Under the pieces are notes generated by a model. The model was not told where the DNA came from, did no database searches, and saw only the letters and a list, made by a program, of their open reading frames with translations. DNA of 64,000 bases, from contig JAWKYB010000013.1 of the NCBI GenBank assembly GCA_041396705.1, forward strand, positions 62,001 to 126,000. Reading direction: 5' to 3'. The position numbers and the translations under genes were made by a program. Below, piece after piece: positions 56,597-64,000 of the stretch. The DNA is from Alphaproteobacteria bacterium (GTDB taxonomy: Bacteria > Pseudomonadota > Alphaproteobacteria > CALKHQ01). Each line of letters starts with the position of its first letter. The stretch's first letter is position 1.

Positions 56597-59320
56597 ATGC
56601 GCTGCGCGTGGTTGCTGTGTGTTCCGTTCGTCGTGGCATCGGCCACGTCTCTGGCCGCCGACAATCTGCCAATCACCGATTGCGATCGCCTCGCCGGCGC
56701 GCCCGGGACGGTGGCAGGGGTCGATGGCGTTGCGCTGGCGGCGATCGATCCGGCGCTGGCGCTGCCGGCCTGCGCCGCGGCCGTGCGGGAGCACCCGGGC
56801 GAAGCCCGTCTCGCCCTGGCCTATGCCCGTGCGTTGCAGCGCAACGGCGACGGCGCCGCCGCGCTGCGCCTGTACGAATGGGCCGCCGCCGACGGCATGG
56901 CCGCCGCCCAATACGCGCTCGGCCGCATGCTGGAGGCCGGCGACGGCGTACCCGCCGATCCCGCGTCGGCCGCCCGCTGGCTGGCGATGGCTGCCGCACA
57001 GGGCTATGCCGGCGACGACAGTGCCGCCGCACCGCCCGCGGCCGTGCTGGCTGACAACCCCATCCCCGCCGCGACCGACGCCGCTGTGGCGGACCCCTCC
57101 GATCCCGAGGCCGACCGGCTGCTGCGCCTCGCCGCCGCGCTGGACTCATACGGTGCAGACGTGCCGCGGCTGGGCTTCGATCTCGCCGCGGCAGCCGTCG
57201 CGGCCGGACCGCGGCCCGAGGACGCCGCCGCATGGGTGGCGGCGCACACCACGCTGCTGCCCTATCGCGGCAGCCTGCGCGGTGCGCAGGGCACGCTGAT
57301 GGACCGGCACGGCAACAGCCTGGATCGCGCCCTGCTGCTGGCCGAACTTCTGCGCCGCAACGGCTACACCGTGCGGCTGGCGCGCGCCGCACTCGACCCT
57401 GCCGCGGCCGAAGCGCTGCTCGACGCCGCGCCGGCGCCGACGGCCGCGCCGGAGCAGGCCGATTCCGCTCCGCTGGCCGCGCAGCTTGCCGCGGCCGGGC
57501 TCGGAGATCCGGACACGGTCGCCCTGCTGACCGAGGCGGATGCCAGCCGGCGCGCCGCAGACGCGGCCGTGGCGGCGCGCGGCGGCGCGCTGGCGGACGC
57601 TCTGCTCGCTGCGCTGGGCGACAGCCCGCAGACCGCGGACGCGAATGCCCGCGCCGCCGCCGTCGCGGCGCTGCAGGACCACTGGTGGGTCCAGGTCGCG
57701 GACGGTGCCGCCTGGCGCGACGCCGATCCGGACGCAGGCCTTGTCGGCGCCATCGCCGCGAGCGAGACCGTCGACCCGGCCGGGCTGCCGGCCGGGCTGA
57801 GCCACATGGTGGCGCTGACGGTTTCCGCCGAGTTCTGGGATCGGGGCACGCTGCGCGAGGCCACGCTGCTGGCGCAGCGGCTTCCGGCCGCCGATGCGCT
57901 CGGAAGGCCGATCGTGCTGCGGATGGTGCCGCAGGGCCTGTCCCTGGCGGCGCTGCTTGCCGAGCCCGCCGCCGACACGACGGCATCGGTGCTGTCCGCC
58001 TTTGCCGATGCCTGGATCTGGCAGCCCGAGCTCAGCATCGGCGGCACGGTGCTGACCGACCGGCTGCTGACCACGCGCGGCGACGCGCTGCCGGCCGGCA
58101 TGGCGACCGTGCAGCAGCTGGGCGCCGACAGCGGCGTGTCCGGCAACCAGGCCGCCAGCGCCGGCGGCGTGTTCGACAGCGTGCTCGGCGAAGCGCTGGG
58201 ACAGGCGCCCACGCCGGCGGATCCGGCGGACAACCCCGTCCGGCTCAGCGCGGTCTGGCTGGACGTGTCCGTCGAGGTGCCGGGCGAGGGCCCGACGATC
58301 CAGCGCCGCGCGATCTATGACGCCATCGGGCCGGCGGCACGGGCGGCCGCGCGCATCGGCGCACCGGTGCAGGCGCCGGTCGACGACGCTGCGGCACGGC
58401 TCGACCGCGCGCTGGCGCTGATCCGCGAGGCCGATATCCAGGTCGCCGCGGTCGCGACGGCGCGGGACTGGGTGCGCCAGCAGATGGCGCACGATGGCGC
58501 CACCCTCGCCCGCATGCTGGCCGCGGCCAGCGCCGACCAGGCCGCGATCCCGGACCTGGCGGCGGTGCCGCGCATGCCGGTCGCTCTCCATCGCTACGCG
58601 CTGACCCGTTTCGGCACCTCCGCCGCGGTACCCGACCGGCCGAACGTCGCCATCGTCTGGCGCGGCGTCGCCGGCAGCGGCTCGGAGGACCTGCGCGAGA
58701 CCCTGCTGTACGACATCGTCGCAAACGATGCCGCGATGGCGGCCGCGGCACAGCCCTTCGCCGGGCGGGTCGCCCAGGGCGTCCGCGACACCGTGACGGA
58801 AGCGGTTCTCGCCGGTCCCGACGCGCGCGCCAATGCCGCGGTCCAGTTCGAGGCCGACCTTGCCGCCGGTCGGCCCTGGGTCCGCATCGAGCCGGGCGAC
58901 ATCGCCGCCGTCGACCGCCTTGCCCTGCCCGACGACGTGCGCGCCGCCATCGCCGGCGACGTCGGCCGCGGTGCGATCGTCGTCGCGCCGCAGATCGCGG
59001 CAGCCGCTCCCCTGGAAACCGGGTGGTGGCGGGTCGACTGGCGCACCGGCACCACGCTCGGCGTCAGCCTCGCCGGCGGCGCTGCGCAGACGGAATATGC
59101 GCTGCTGGTAACCCAGGGCATCCAGGTCGGCACCTGTGCGGTGACGCTGGGCCACGCGATCCAGCACAATCTGGTCGGTCTGGCCGGCGGCGCCATCGTC
59201 TGCGCCGCCGGCGGCCTTGGCGGATTCGCGGCACTCTACCGCGGCAGTGCCGTCATCGGCGCCACCTACTCGGCAACGTCCGGCGCAGTCGGCGCGCTGA
59301 TGATGGCGGCTGCGCTATAG
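56597..59320 (+). CDS. Large exported protein with Sel1-like and degenerate transglutaminase-like domains
   Basis: 907 residues. The ATG at 56597 has GGAGG at 8 bases; ATGs/TTG upstream at 56591 and 56570 fit less well. After a signal peptide come a TPR/Sel1-like helical segment (LALAYARALQRNGDGAAALRLYEWAAADGMAAAQYALGRMLEAGDGV, about 70-135) and a transglutaminase-like core (LLPYRGSLRGAQGTLMDRHGNSLDRALLLAELLRRNGYTVRLARAAL, about 216-265). The catalytic Cys of active relatives is absent at the G-N-S-L-D helix start. A long Ala-rich region follows and two hydrophobic, Gly-rich segments end the protein (LVGLAGGAIVCAAGGLGGFAALY and following), probably membrane-inserting. Its function is unknown; it resembles large bacterial envelope proteins with pseudo-transglutaminase domains. 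Confidence 0.75.
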   Translation: MRCAWLLCVPFVVASATSLAADNLPITDCDRLAGAPGTVAGVDGVALAAIDPALALPACAAAVREHPGEARLALAYARALQRNGDGAAALRLYEWAAADGMAAAQYALGRMLEAGDGVPADPASAARWLAMAAAQGYAGDDSAAAPPAAVLADNPIPAATDAAVADPSDPEADRLLRLAAALDSYGADVPRLGFDLAAAAVAAGPRPEDAAAWVAAHTTLLPYRGSLRGAQGTLMDRHGNSLDRALLLAELLRRNGYTVRLARAALDPAAAEALLDAAPAPTAAPEQADSAPLAAQLAAAGLGDPDTVALLTEADASRRAADAAVAARGGALADALLAALGDSPQTADANARAAAVAALQDHWWVQVADGAAWRDADPDAGLVGAIAASETVDPAGLPAGLSHMVALTVSAEFWDRGTLREATLLAQRLPAADALGRPIVLRMVPQGLSLAALLAEPAADTTASVLSAFADAWIWQPELSIGGTVLTDRLLTTRGDALPAGMATVQQLGADSGVSGNQAASAGGVFDSVLGEALGQAPTPADPADNPVRLSAVWLDVSVEVPGEGPTIQRRAIYDAIGPAARAAARIGAPVQAPVDDAAARLDRALALIREADIQVAAVATARDWVRQQMAHDGATLARMLAAASADQAAIPDLAAVPRMPVALHRYALTRFGTSAAVPDRPNVAIVWRGVAGSGSEDLRETLLYDIVANDAAMAAAAQPFAGRVAQGVRDTVTEAVLAGPDARANAAVQFEADLAAGRPWVRIEPGDIAAVDRLALPDDVRAAIAGDVGRGAIVVAPQIAAAAPLETGWWRVDWRTGTTLGVSLAGGAAQTEYALLVTQGIQVGTCAVTLGHAIQHNLVGLAGGAIVCAAGGLGGFAALYRGSAVIGATYSATSGAVGALMMAAAL

Positions 59321-59329
59321 CCGCGCCGG

Positions 59330-60358
59330 TCAGTTGCCGGGCAGCACCGGGCGCGGCACCGTCGGCAGGTTGTCCGGCAGGCGCGGGTTCAGCGTCGTCG
59401 CGTCGACCACGGTGACCAGCGGCTGCGGCAGGCCCAGCCAGCATTGCTGGGCGGGGCTTTCGGCATAGCCGACGCAGTAGTGGAAATAATACACGCCGGC
59501 CTGCTGCGGCGGCGCGACCTGCAGCTGCACCACGGCGCCCTGGTTGGCCGCCGGCATCGACAGCGGCACCACCGCATCGGCGGGACCGTCGACCCCCTGC
59601 CCCTGCGGCACCAGCCACACCGCGGCGCGCAGGGTTCCCGGCGGCGCCGCGACCGCGCTGGTCACCGTCATGCTGACCGGAATCGGCTGGCCGGCCTGAT
59701 AGACCGAGCCGGGCACCTGGATCGATGCCGAGAGCCGGTCGACGAACGCGTCGCGCGAGGCGTCGAGCGCCGGGCCGACGTCCGGCATCGCCACGATCTC
59801 GATCCCGCCGTAGAGGCAGCGGCCGGGCAGCAGTCCGCCGCCGTTCATGCCGACAGCGCGGTTGAACAGGGCCTCGTCGATGTTCGACGGGTCGGTGTAG
59901 CGCAGCACGCAGGCGAACAGGTCGTAACTGCCGGCCTGGGCCGGCGCCGCGAAGCCGATCGGGCCGGACTGCCAGGCCGGCGTGGCCAGGATGCCGTCCT
60001 CGAACCGCTGCGCGAAGCCGCCGGTCGAAGCGGTCGGCCGACGGCCGGAGACGGTGCGATAGATCGGGTCGAAATCGTAGAATCCGGTGAACTCGCCGGC
60101 TGGCACCAGGAACAGGTCGAAGCCCTGCACCACGATGTGGCCATCGCTGCCGCCCAGGCTTGACGTGCCGACGCACTGGAACCCGGCGCCGAGCGACACC
60201 GTAACCGTGCCGCCGGCCATCGCCGAGACGGGCATCGTACCGCCGATCAGCAGGTTGCAGTCATCGCCGTCGGCTGCCGCAGCATTGGCGAATGCGAGGG
60301 CCGACAGCAACGCCGCCCCGGCAATGGTCTTCACAATCGAGGTCGTCAAACCGGTCAT
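59330..60358 (-). CDS. Exported Ala/Gly-rich protein of unknown function
   Basis: 342 residues with a signal peptide ending ANAAAADGD (near 28). No family recognised. The N-terminal half contains beta-type stretches (GGTVTVSLGAGFQCVGTSSLGGSDGHIVVQGFDLFLVP), two pairs of Cys (FACVLRY; PGRCLYG) and an aromatic FTGFYDFDPIYRTVSG. The C-terminal half resembles a bacterial Ig-like/beta-sandwich domain (VPGSVYQAGQPIPVSMTVTSAVAAPPGTLRAAVWLVPQ; QQAGVYYFHYCVGYAESPAQQCWLG). It converges with the large protein gene, 9 bases apart, and closes the exported-protein block. Confidence 0.65.
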   Translation of the reverse strand: MTGLTTSIVKTIAGAALLSALAFANAAAADGDDCNLLIGGTMPVSAMAGGTVTVSLGAGFQCVGTSSLGGSDGHIVVQGFDLFLVPAGEFTGFYDFDPIYRTVSGRRPTASTGGFAQRFEDGILATPAWQSGPIGFAAPAQAGSYDLFACVLRYTDPSNIDEALFNRAVGMNGGGLLPGRCLYGGIEIVAMPDVGPALDASRDAFVDRLSASIQVPGSVYQAGQPIPVSMTVTSAVAAPPGTLRAAVWLVPQGQGVDGPADAVVPLSMPAANQGAVVQLQVAPPQQAGVYYFHYCVGYAESPAQQCWLGLPQPLVTVVDATTLNPRLPDNLPTVPRPVLPGN

Positions 60359-60462
60359 GTCGCTTGCCTCGCAATCGGGGACCGCGGTCCATTACACACG
60401 AGTCGAAAAAGTACAGGGCCTTTTGTGAAGACCCTGTAACGATTTCTGCAAGCGCAATTGTG

Positions 60463-60481
60463 CCCGGACCGTGCGTCCGGG
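60463..60481 (-). terminator. Short hairpin after the aldehyde dehydrogenase gene
   Basis: CCCGGAC and GTCCGGG form a perfect seven-base stem around CGTGC, 22 bases beyond the stop of the dehydrogenase on its strand. The following sequence (ACAATTGCGC) lacks a U-run, so the terminator call is weak. Confidence 0.35.
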
Positions 60482-60502
60482 CCGTCGGCATCGGGCGGCG
60501 CG

Positions 60503-61954
60503 CTACAGCGCAGCCTGATAGCTGGTCTTCACCGCGGTGTAGAATTCCTGGGCATAGTGGCCCTGCTCGCGCGCGCCATAGCTGGAACCCTTCCGGCCGC
60601 CGAACGGCACGTGATAGTCGACCCCGGCGGTGGGCAGATTCACCATGGTCATGCCGGCCTGACTGTTCGCCTTGAAGTGGCTGGCGTGCTTCAGCGATGC
60701 GGTGCAGATCCCCGACGACAGCCCGAACTCGGTGTCGTTGGCCACCGCCAGCGCCTCGTCATAGTCCTTCACCCGGATCACGGTCGCCACAGGCCCGAAG
60801 ATCTCCTCGCGGTTGATCCGCATGGCGTTGGTGGTCTCGGTGAACAGCGCCGGCGCCATGAAGAAGCCCTCGGTATCGCGGTTCAACCGCTCGCCGCCGG
60901 CATGCAGCGCGGCGCCTTCCTTGCGGCCGATGTCGAGATAGCTGAGATTCTGGTCCAGTTGCGACTGGTCGACCACCGGACCGATCTGCGTGCCCTGCTT
61001 CAGTGCGTCGTCGACCTTCAGCCCCTTCATGAAGTCGGTGAGCGCGGCGACGAAGCGGTCGTGGATGCCTTCGGTCACGATCAGCCGCGACGACGCGGTG
61101 CACCGCTGACCGGTGGAGAAGAAGGCGCCGTTGCCGGCGCAGGCCACCGCATTCTTCAGGTCTGCATCGTCCAGCACCACCAGCGGGTTCTTGCCGCCCA
61201 TTTCCAGTTGCACCTTGGCGCGGCGCTTGGCGCAGGCGACCGCGATGCCGCTGCCGGTCGCGACCGAGCCGGTGAAGCTGATCGCGCTGACCTTGGGCGC
61301 GTTGACCAGCGTGTCGCCGACCACGCTGCCGCGGCCCATCACCAGGTTGAACACGCCGTCGGGCGCCTTCACGCCCGCCAGAGCCCGGACAATGATGTCG
61401 GCCAGGGCATGGGCCGTGCCGGGTACCAGGTCGGCCGGCTTGAACACCACCGTGTTGCCATAGGCCAGCGCCGGCGCGATCTTCCAGGCCGGGATCGCGA
61501 TCGGGAAGTTCCACGGCGTGATCAGGCCGATCACGCCGACCGGCTCGCGCGTCATCTCGACCTCGACGCCGGGGCGGACCGAGGCCAGCTTCTCGCCGTC
61601 TATGCGCAGCGTCTCGCCGGCGAAATACTTGAAGATCTGGCCGGCGCGCACGGTCTCGCCGATGCCTTCCGGCAGGGTCTTGCCCTCTTCGCGCGACAGC
61701 AGCGTGCCGAGTTCCTGGCGACGGGCCAGGATCTCGGTGCCGATGGCGTCCAGCGCATCGAAGCGGGCCTGCACGCCGAGCGCGTTCCACGGCGCCAGCG
61801 CCGCGGCCGCCGCGTCGATCGCCTGGACGGCCTGTTCCTTGCTGGCGCGGGCGTATTCGCCGACCGTGTCGGACAGGTTCGACGGGTTGAGGTCGCGGTT
61901 GGCCTCACCCCCGTCGACCCAGGCGCCGGCGATGAAATTCTTCTGCACGGTCAT
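60503..61954 (-). CDS. Aldehyde dehydrogenase, 2-oxoglutarate-semialdehyde (2,5-dioxovalerate) type
   Basis: 483 residues from ATG 61954 (MTVQKNFIAGAWVDGG). NAD(P)-dependent oxidation of an aldehyde. Motifs: TPWNFPIAIPAWKIAPALAYGNTVVFKPA, ISFTGSVATG, the glutamate in VQLEMGGKNPLVVLDDADL and the catalytic Cys in FFSTGQRCTASSRLIV. The ending VPFGGRKGSSYGAREQGHYAQEFYTAVKT is characteristic of alpha-ketoglutarate-semialdehyde dehydrogenases. It would produce 2-oxoglutarate from sugar-acid or hydroxyproline breakdown, feeding the SucAB complex. The dehydratase at 44822 would begin the same route. Succinate-semialdehyde dehydrogenase is the nearest alternative. Confidence 0.88.
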   Translation of the reverse strand: MTVQKNFIAGAWVDGGEANRDLNPSNLSDTVGEYARASKEQAVQAIDAAAAALAPWNALGVQARFDALDAIGTEILARRQELGTLLSREEGKTLPEGIGETVRAGQIFKYFAGETLRIDGEKLASVRPGVEVEMTREPVGVIGLITPWNFPIAIPAWKIAPALAYGNTVVFKPADLVPGTAHALADIIVRALAGVKAPDGVFNLVMGRGSVVGDTLVNAPKVSAISFTGSVATGSGIAVACAKRRAKVQLEMGGKNPLVVLDDADLKNAVACAGNGAFFSTGQRCTASSRLIVTEGIHDRFVAALTDFMKGLKVDDALKQGTQIGPVVDQSQLDQNLSYLDIGRKEGAALHAGGERLNRDTEGFFMAPALFTETTNAMRINREEIFGPVATVIRVKDYDEALAVANDTEFGLSSGICTASLKHASHFKANSQAGMTMVNLPTAGVDYHVPFGGRKGSSYGAREQGHYAQEFYTAVKTSYQAAL

Positions 61955-62100
61955 TGCGCTTTCCCTCGATGCGATTCCGGTTGGCGGCGTTCTAGCATCG
62001 TCGGCCGCCGCATGCACCGCGTTGTGCGCATTCTCATGGCCGCGCGGCGCCGAAGCCCTATAATTACCGTCACGGCAATGTCGCCGCGCAGGAGTCCCTC

Positions 62101-62703
62101 ATGCCCGTCCGGTCGTTCTTCGCCGCTGTCCTGGCCTGCGTCGCCGTTGCCGCCGTCGCCGCACCGGCTGGCGCCCAGCCGTCGAAGCCGGTCTCGGCCA
62201 CGATCAACGCGCTGGCGCTGGCGCCGATGCCGCCGGCCGCCTCGATCGAGATCGTCAGCTACGACGACAGCGACCTGGCCCTTGCCATCGCCGACGTCGC
62301 CCGCCAGACCCTGGCCGCCAAGGGCTATCAGGTCGGGGCCGGCGGGCAATTGCTGCTGGGGCTGGAACTGCGCGACCGCGACACCATCACCCGCGACGTG
62401 CCGACCCTGGGCAGCGCCACCGCCGACACGCGGCTGGACGAGGGCAGCGTGCGGGTCAACCTGTTCGCGGACAGCGAGGACAGCGTGCTGGGCGGACGGG
62501 TCAACCCCGATTCGGTCGACGCGCTGCAGTTCGGCATCTTCGTCACGCTGAACGACCGCAGCACCGGGCGCCGGGTCTGGCAGGGCGAGATCATGGCCGA
62601 CATCAGCGGCTCCAGCCGCGAGGAAGCCGGCCCGCTGCTGGTCAGCGCGATCGCGAACCGGCTGGGCGAGCCGATCAGCCGTGAATCGCTGGTGCTAGAG
62701 TAG
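62101..62703 (+). CDS. Exported hypothetical protein
   Basis: 200 residues. Signal peptide MPVRSFFAAVLACVAVAAVAAPAGAQ. The mature domain contains ALAIADVARQTLAAKGYQVGAGGQLLLGLELRDRDT and GIFVTLNDRSTGRRVWQGEIMADISGSSREEAGPLLVSAIANRLGEP, a pattern similar to periplasmic or lipoprotein domains of the DUF4136 kind (a strand with R-R-V-W-x-G followed by a helix with two small residues). No catalytic motif is seen. Its last 29 bases overlap the end of the convergent TerB-like gene. Confidence 0.7.
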   Translation: MPVRSFFAAVLACVAVAAVAAPAGAQPSKPVSATINALALAPMPPAASIEIVSYDDSDLALAIADVARQTLAAKGYQVGAGGQLLLGLELRDRDTITRDVPTLGSATADTRLDEGSVRVNLFADSEDSVLGGRVNPDSVDALQFGIFVTLNDRSTGRRVWQGEIMADISGSSREEAGPLLVSAIANRLGEPISRESLVLE

Positions 62704-63295
62704 GCTCGGCGACGTCGGGCATCAGATAGGCAGAGCGCCGCTCGTTCTCCGTCAGCATCAGTCCGCTGGCGATGTCCGCCAGGACCGGGCGCTCCATCGC
62801 GTGCATCTCGTCGTCGGCGCAGGCGACCAGATACGCGCCGTGCAGGATGACGATGCGCACGTCGCGATCGATCTGCTGCCACAGGCCGGCGAGATGGTGC
62901 CGGATCGGCTCGCGGTGCAGGTCGACGTTCACCACGCTGGCCTTGATCGCGGCCATGTCGATCGGCTTGCCGGTCAGCTTCTGAAAGACATGCTGAACCG
63001 TCTCCGCCTCCGCTTCGTGCAGGTGGCCGTCCGAGGCGGCGGCATAGGCCAGCGCCGCCAGCAGGGCCTGGCGGCTGATATCGGACTGGAACGCCTCGGC
63101 GCTGTCCACAGCCGTCTCGCGGCGGCGCGGCATGGCGATCATGCCGACCAGGGCCAGGACCGAGCCGACGCCGAGCGCGCCGTAGCCGACCGAGCCGGCA
63201 CTGTCGCCGGCGAAGGTGACGAAGCCGCCGACCAGCGCGACCCCGATCGCGATGACGGCGGCGCCAAGGCCGAGAAGGGCGGGACCAGAAGGCAT
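62675..63295 (-). CDS. TerB-like domain membrane protein
   Basis: 206 residues. Two N-terminal hydrophobic segments (ALLGLGAAVIAIGVALVGGFVTFAG; GYGALGVGSVLALVGMIAM) precede a TerB/DjlA-type all-helical domain (QALLAALAYAAASDGHLHEAEAETVQHVFQKLTGKPI; ILHGAYLVACADDEMHAMERPVLADIASGLML). The D-G-x-L-x-x-x-E and D-x-x-M-x-x-x-E metal-type motifs of TerB are both present. TerB is named for tellurite resistance, but no other ter gene occurs here, so the role is open. The 3' end overlaps the convergent exported-protein gene. Confidence 0.8.
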   Translation of the reverse strand: MPSGPALLGLGAAVIAIGVALVGGFVTFAGDSAGSVGYGALGVGSVLALVGMIAMPRRRETAVDSAEAFQSDISRQALLAALAYAAASDGHLHEAEAETVQHVFQKLTGKPIDMAAIKASVVNVDLHREPIRHHLAGLWQQIDRDVRIVILHGAYLVACADDEMHAMERPVLADIASGLMLTENERRSAYLMPDVAEPTLAPAIHG

Positions 63296-63392
63296 GCTGT
63301 CCTCGCGATTGCCTGTGCCAGCAGCGGGCGCATGCGGTGCGAATGGCGGGTAGGCCGCACCGACTGCGGGCGCCCAGTTTCCGCCACAGCCG

Positions 63393-63407
63393 TTAACATG
63401 TGCTTAT
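63393..63407. promoter_or_regulatory. Imperfect CtrA-like box
   Basis: TTAA-CATGTGC-TTAT matches TTAA-N7-TTAA except for one base. It is about 98 bases upstream of the TerB-like start and 107 upstream of the DUF1993 gene. Weak evidence by itself; recorded because a perfect box exists at 42578. Confidence 0.3.
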
Positions 63408-63513
63408 CCGGCCGCGCCGCCCGCGGTGCGGGCCACGCCGGCCCTTGCGCGACCGGGCCGGCGGGCGCAGAAAGAAGGCCTCGTCCACCCGCACATGAAG
63501 GTGCCCGCCCATC

Positions 63514-64000
63514 ATGACGCTCTCGATGTATCAGGCGTCCGTGCCCGTCTTCACCCGCATGCTGAACGCACTGTCGGCGATCCTGGAGAAGGCCGAGACC
63601 AATGCCGCCGAGCGGCGGATCGACCAGACCGTGCTCGTCGGCTACCGGCTGGCGCCGGACATGTTCCCGCTCAGCCGGCAGGTCCAAATCGCCACCGACC
63701 ATGCCAAGGGCTGCGTTGCCCGGCTATCCGGGGCCGAGCCGCCGAAATACAGCGACGACGAGGCGACGCTGGGCGAGCTGCGCGAACGCATCACCAAGAC
63801 CCTCGCCTTCGTGCAGTCGAAGCAGCCGGCCGACGTCGACGGATCGGAGGAGCGCGAGATCACGCTGTCGATCGGCGGCCAGGCGATGCATTTCCAGGGG
63901 CAGGACTACCTGCTCGGCTTCGTGCTGCCCAACTTCTACTTCCACGTCACCGCCGCCTACGCGATCCTGCGCCATTGCGGCGTGCCGATCGGCAAGCGCG
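63514..64000 (+). CDS. DUF1993 family protein (3' end beyond window)
   Basis: The frame opens at ATG 63514 and runs off the right edge, giving 162 residues; the family is usually about 165-175 long, so only a few are missing. The start MTLSMYQASVPVFTRMLNALSAILEKAE is the DUF1993 hallmark, followed by LAPDMFPLSRQVQIATDHAKGCVARLSG and FVLPNFYFHVTAAYAILRHCGVPIGK. It is an all-helical protein related to the DinB-like four-helix fold; function unknown. Three clear His residues (DHAKG, FHVTA, LRHCG) could bind metal as in DinB proteins. Confidence 0.88.
   Translation, partial: MTLSMYQASVPVFTRMLNALSAILEKAETNAAERRIDQTVLVGYRLAPDMFPLSRQVQIATDHAKGCVARLSGAEPPKYSDDEATLGELRERITKTLAFVQSKQPADVDGSEEREITLSIGGQAMHFQGQDYLLGFVLPNFYFHVTAAYAILRHCGVPIGKR

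Noticed and set aside
62675..63295. Tellurite-resistance locus
   Set aside because: Only a TerB-like helical domain is present; no other ter genes accompany it, so the name would mislead.

Overview
The window is a very GC-rich chromosomal segment with dense, mostly intact genes and strong G/C bias at third codon positions. The gene order mdh-sucC-sucD-sucA-sucB, three IalB-like periplasmic proteins and a CtrA-type box (TTAA-N7-TTAAC) point to an alphaproteobacterium, probably of the Rhodospirillales/Geminicoccales kind (inference from gene content only). I see no rRNA, tRNA, CRISPR array, insertion sequence or prophage.

Layout. 1-738: 3' end of an unknown gene with a terminator, then a tiny winged-helix-like ORF. 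745-9090 (minus strand): the TCA-cycle operon mdh, sucC, sucD, sucA, sucB, trailed by an IalB-like gene; sucA carries a one-base frameshift near 5511. 9319-12976: two more IalB-like genes, kynureninase, a LysR fragment and a secreted NTF2-like protein. 13007-21685: a carbohydrate module with a Gfo/Idh/MocA oxidoreductase and a LacI repressor on the minus strand, facing a complete ABC sugar importer, a GH63-type glycosidase and a PIG-L/LmbE deacetylase; a near-perfect operator palindrome lies between the repressor and the importer. 22110-22760: a gene with less G/C-biased codons whose protein has the Cys/His/Asp spacing of YopT/AvrPphB-type (C58) cysteine proteases.

23019-39589 is a mixed housekeeping region: VOC protein, lipoprotein, PhyH dioxygenase, GST, a flotillin/YqiJ membrane pair, CysQ, a tandem-duplicated secreted acidic protein, a solitary peptide-binding protein, a DMT exporter with an LMW tyrosine phosphatase, a sirtuin overlapping a uracil-DNA glycosylase, a DUF899 protein with a palindromic operator, and MobA overlapping a Sel1-repeat protein. 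39695-52900 holds a second PhyH protein, a sensor histidine kinase preceded by the CtrA box, a membrane-anchored trypsin-like protease, a pentonate-type IlvD/Edd dehydratase, a saccharopine-dehydrogenase-like protein, a TetR regulator with two kinds of palindromes around it, a MATE pump, and a SixA phosphatase overlapping a CYTH-CHAD protein.

52990-60358 is a run of six exported proteins (a Cys-containing small protein, a beta-lactamase-fold hydrolase, a tandem Cys-rich domain protein, a twin-LCCL protein, a 907-residue protein with a degenerate transglutaminase-like domain, and an Ala/Gly-rich protein). It is the least explained block of the window. The right end holds a ketoglutarate-semialdehyde dehydrogenase, a small secreted protein overlapping a TerB-like protein, and the start of a DUF1993 gene. 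The pentonate-type dehydratase at 44822 and this dehydrogenase would be first and last steps of one non-phosphorylating sugar-acid route ending in 2-oxoglutarate, the substrate of the SucAB complex at the left end.
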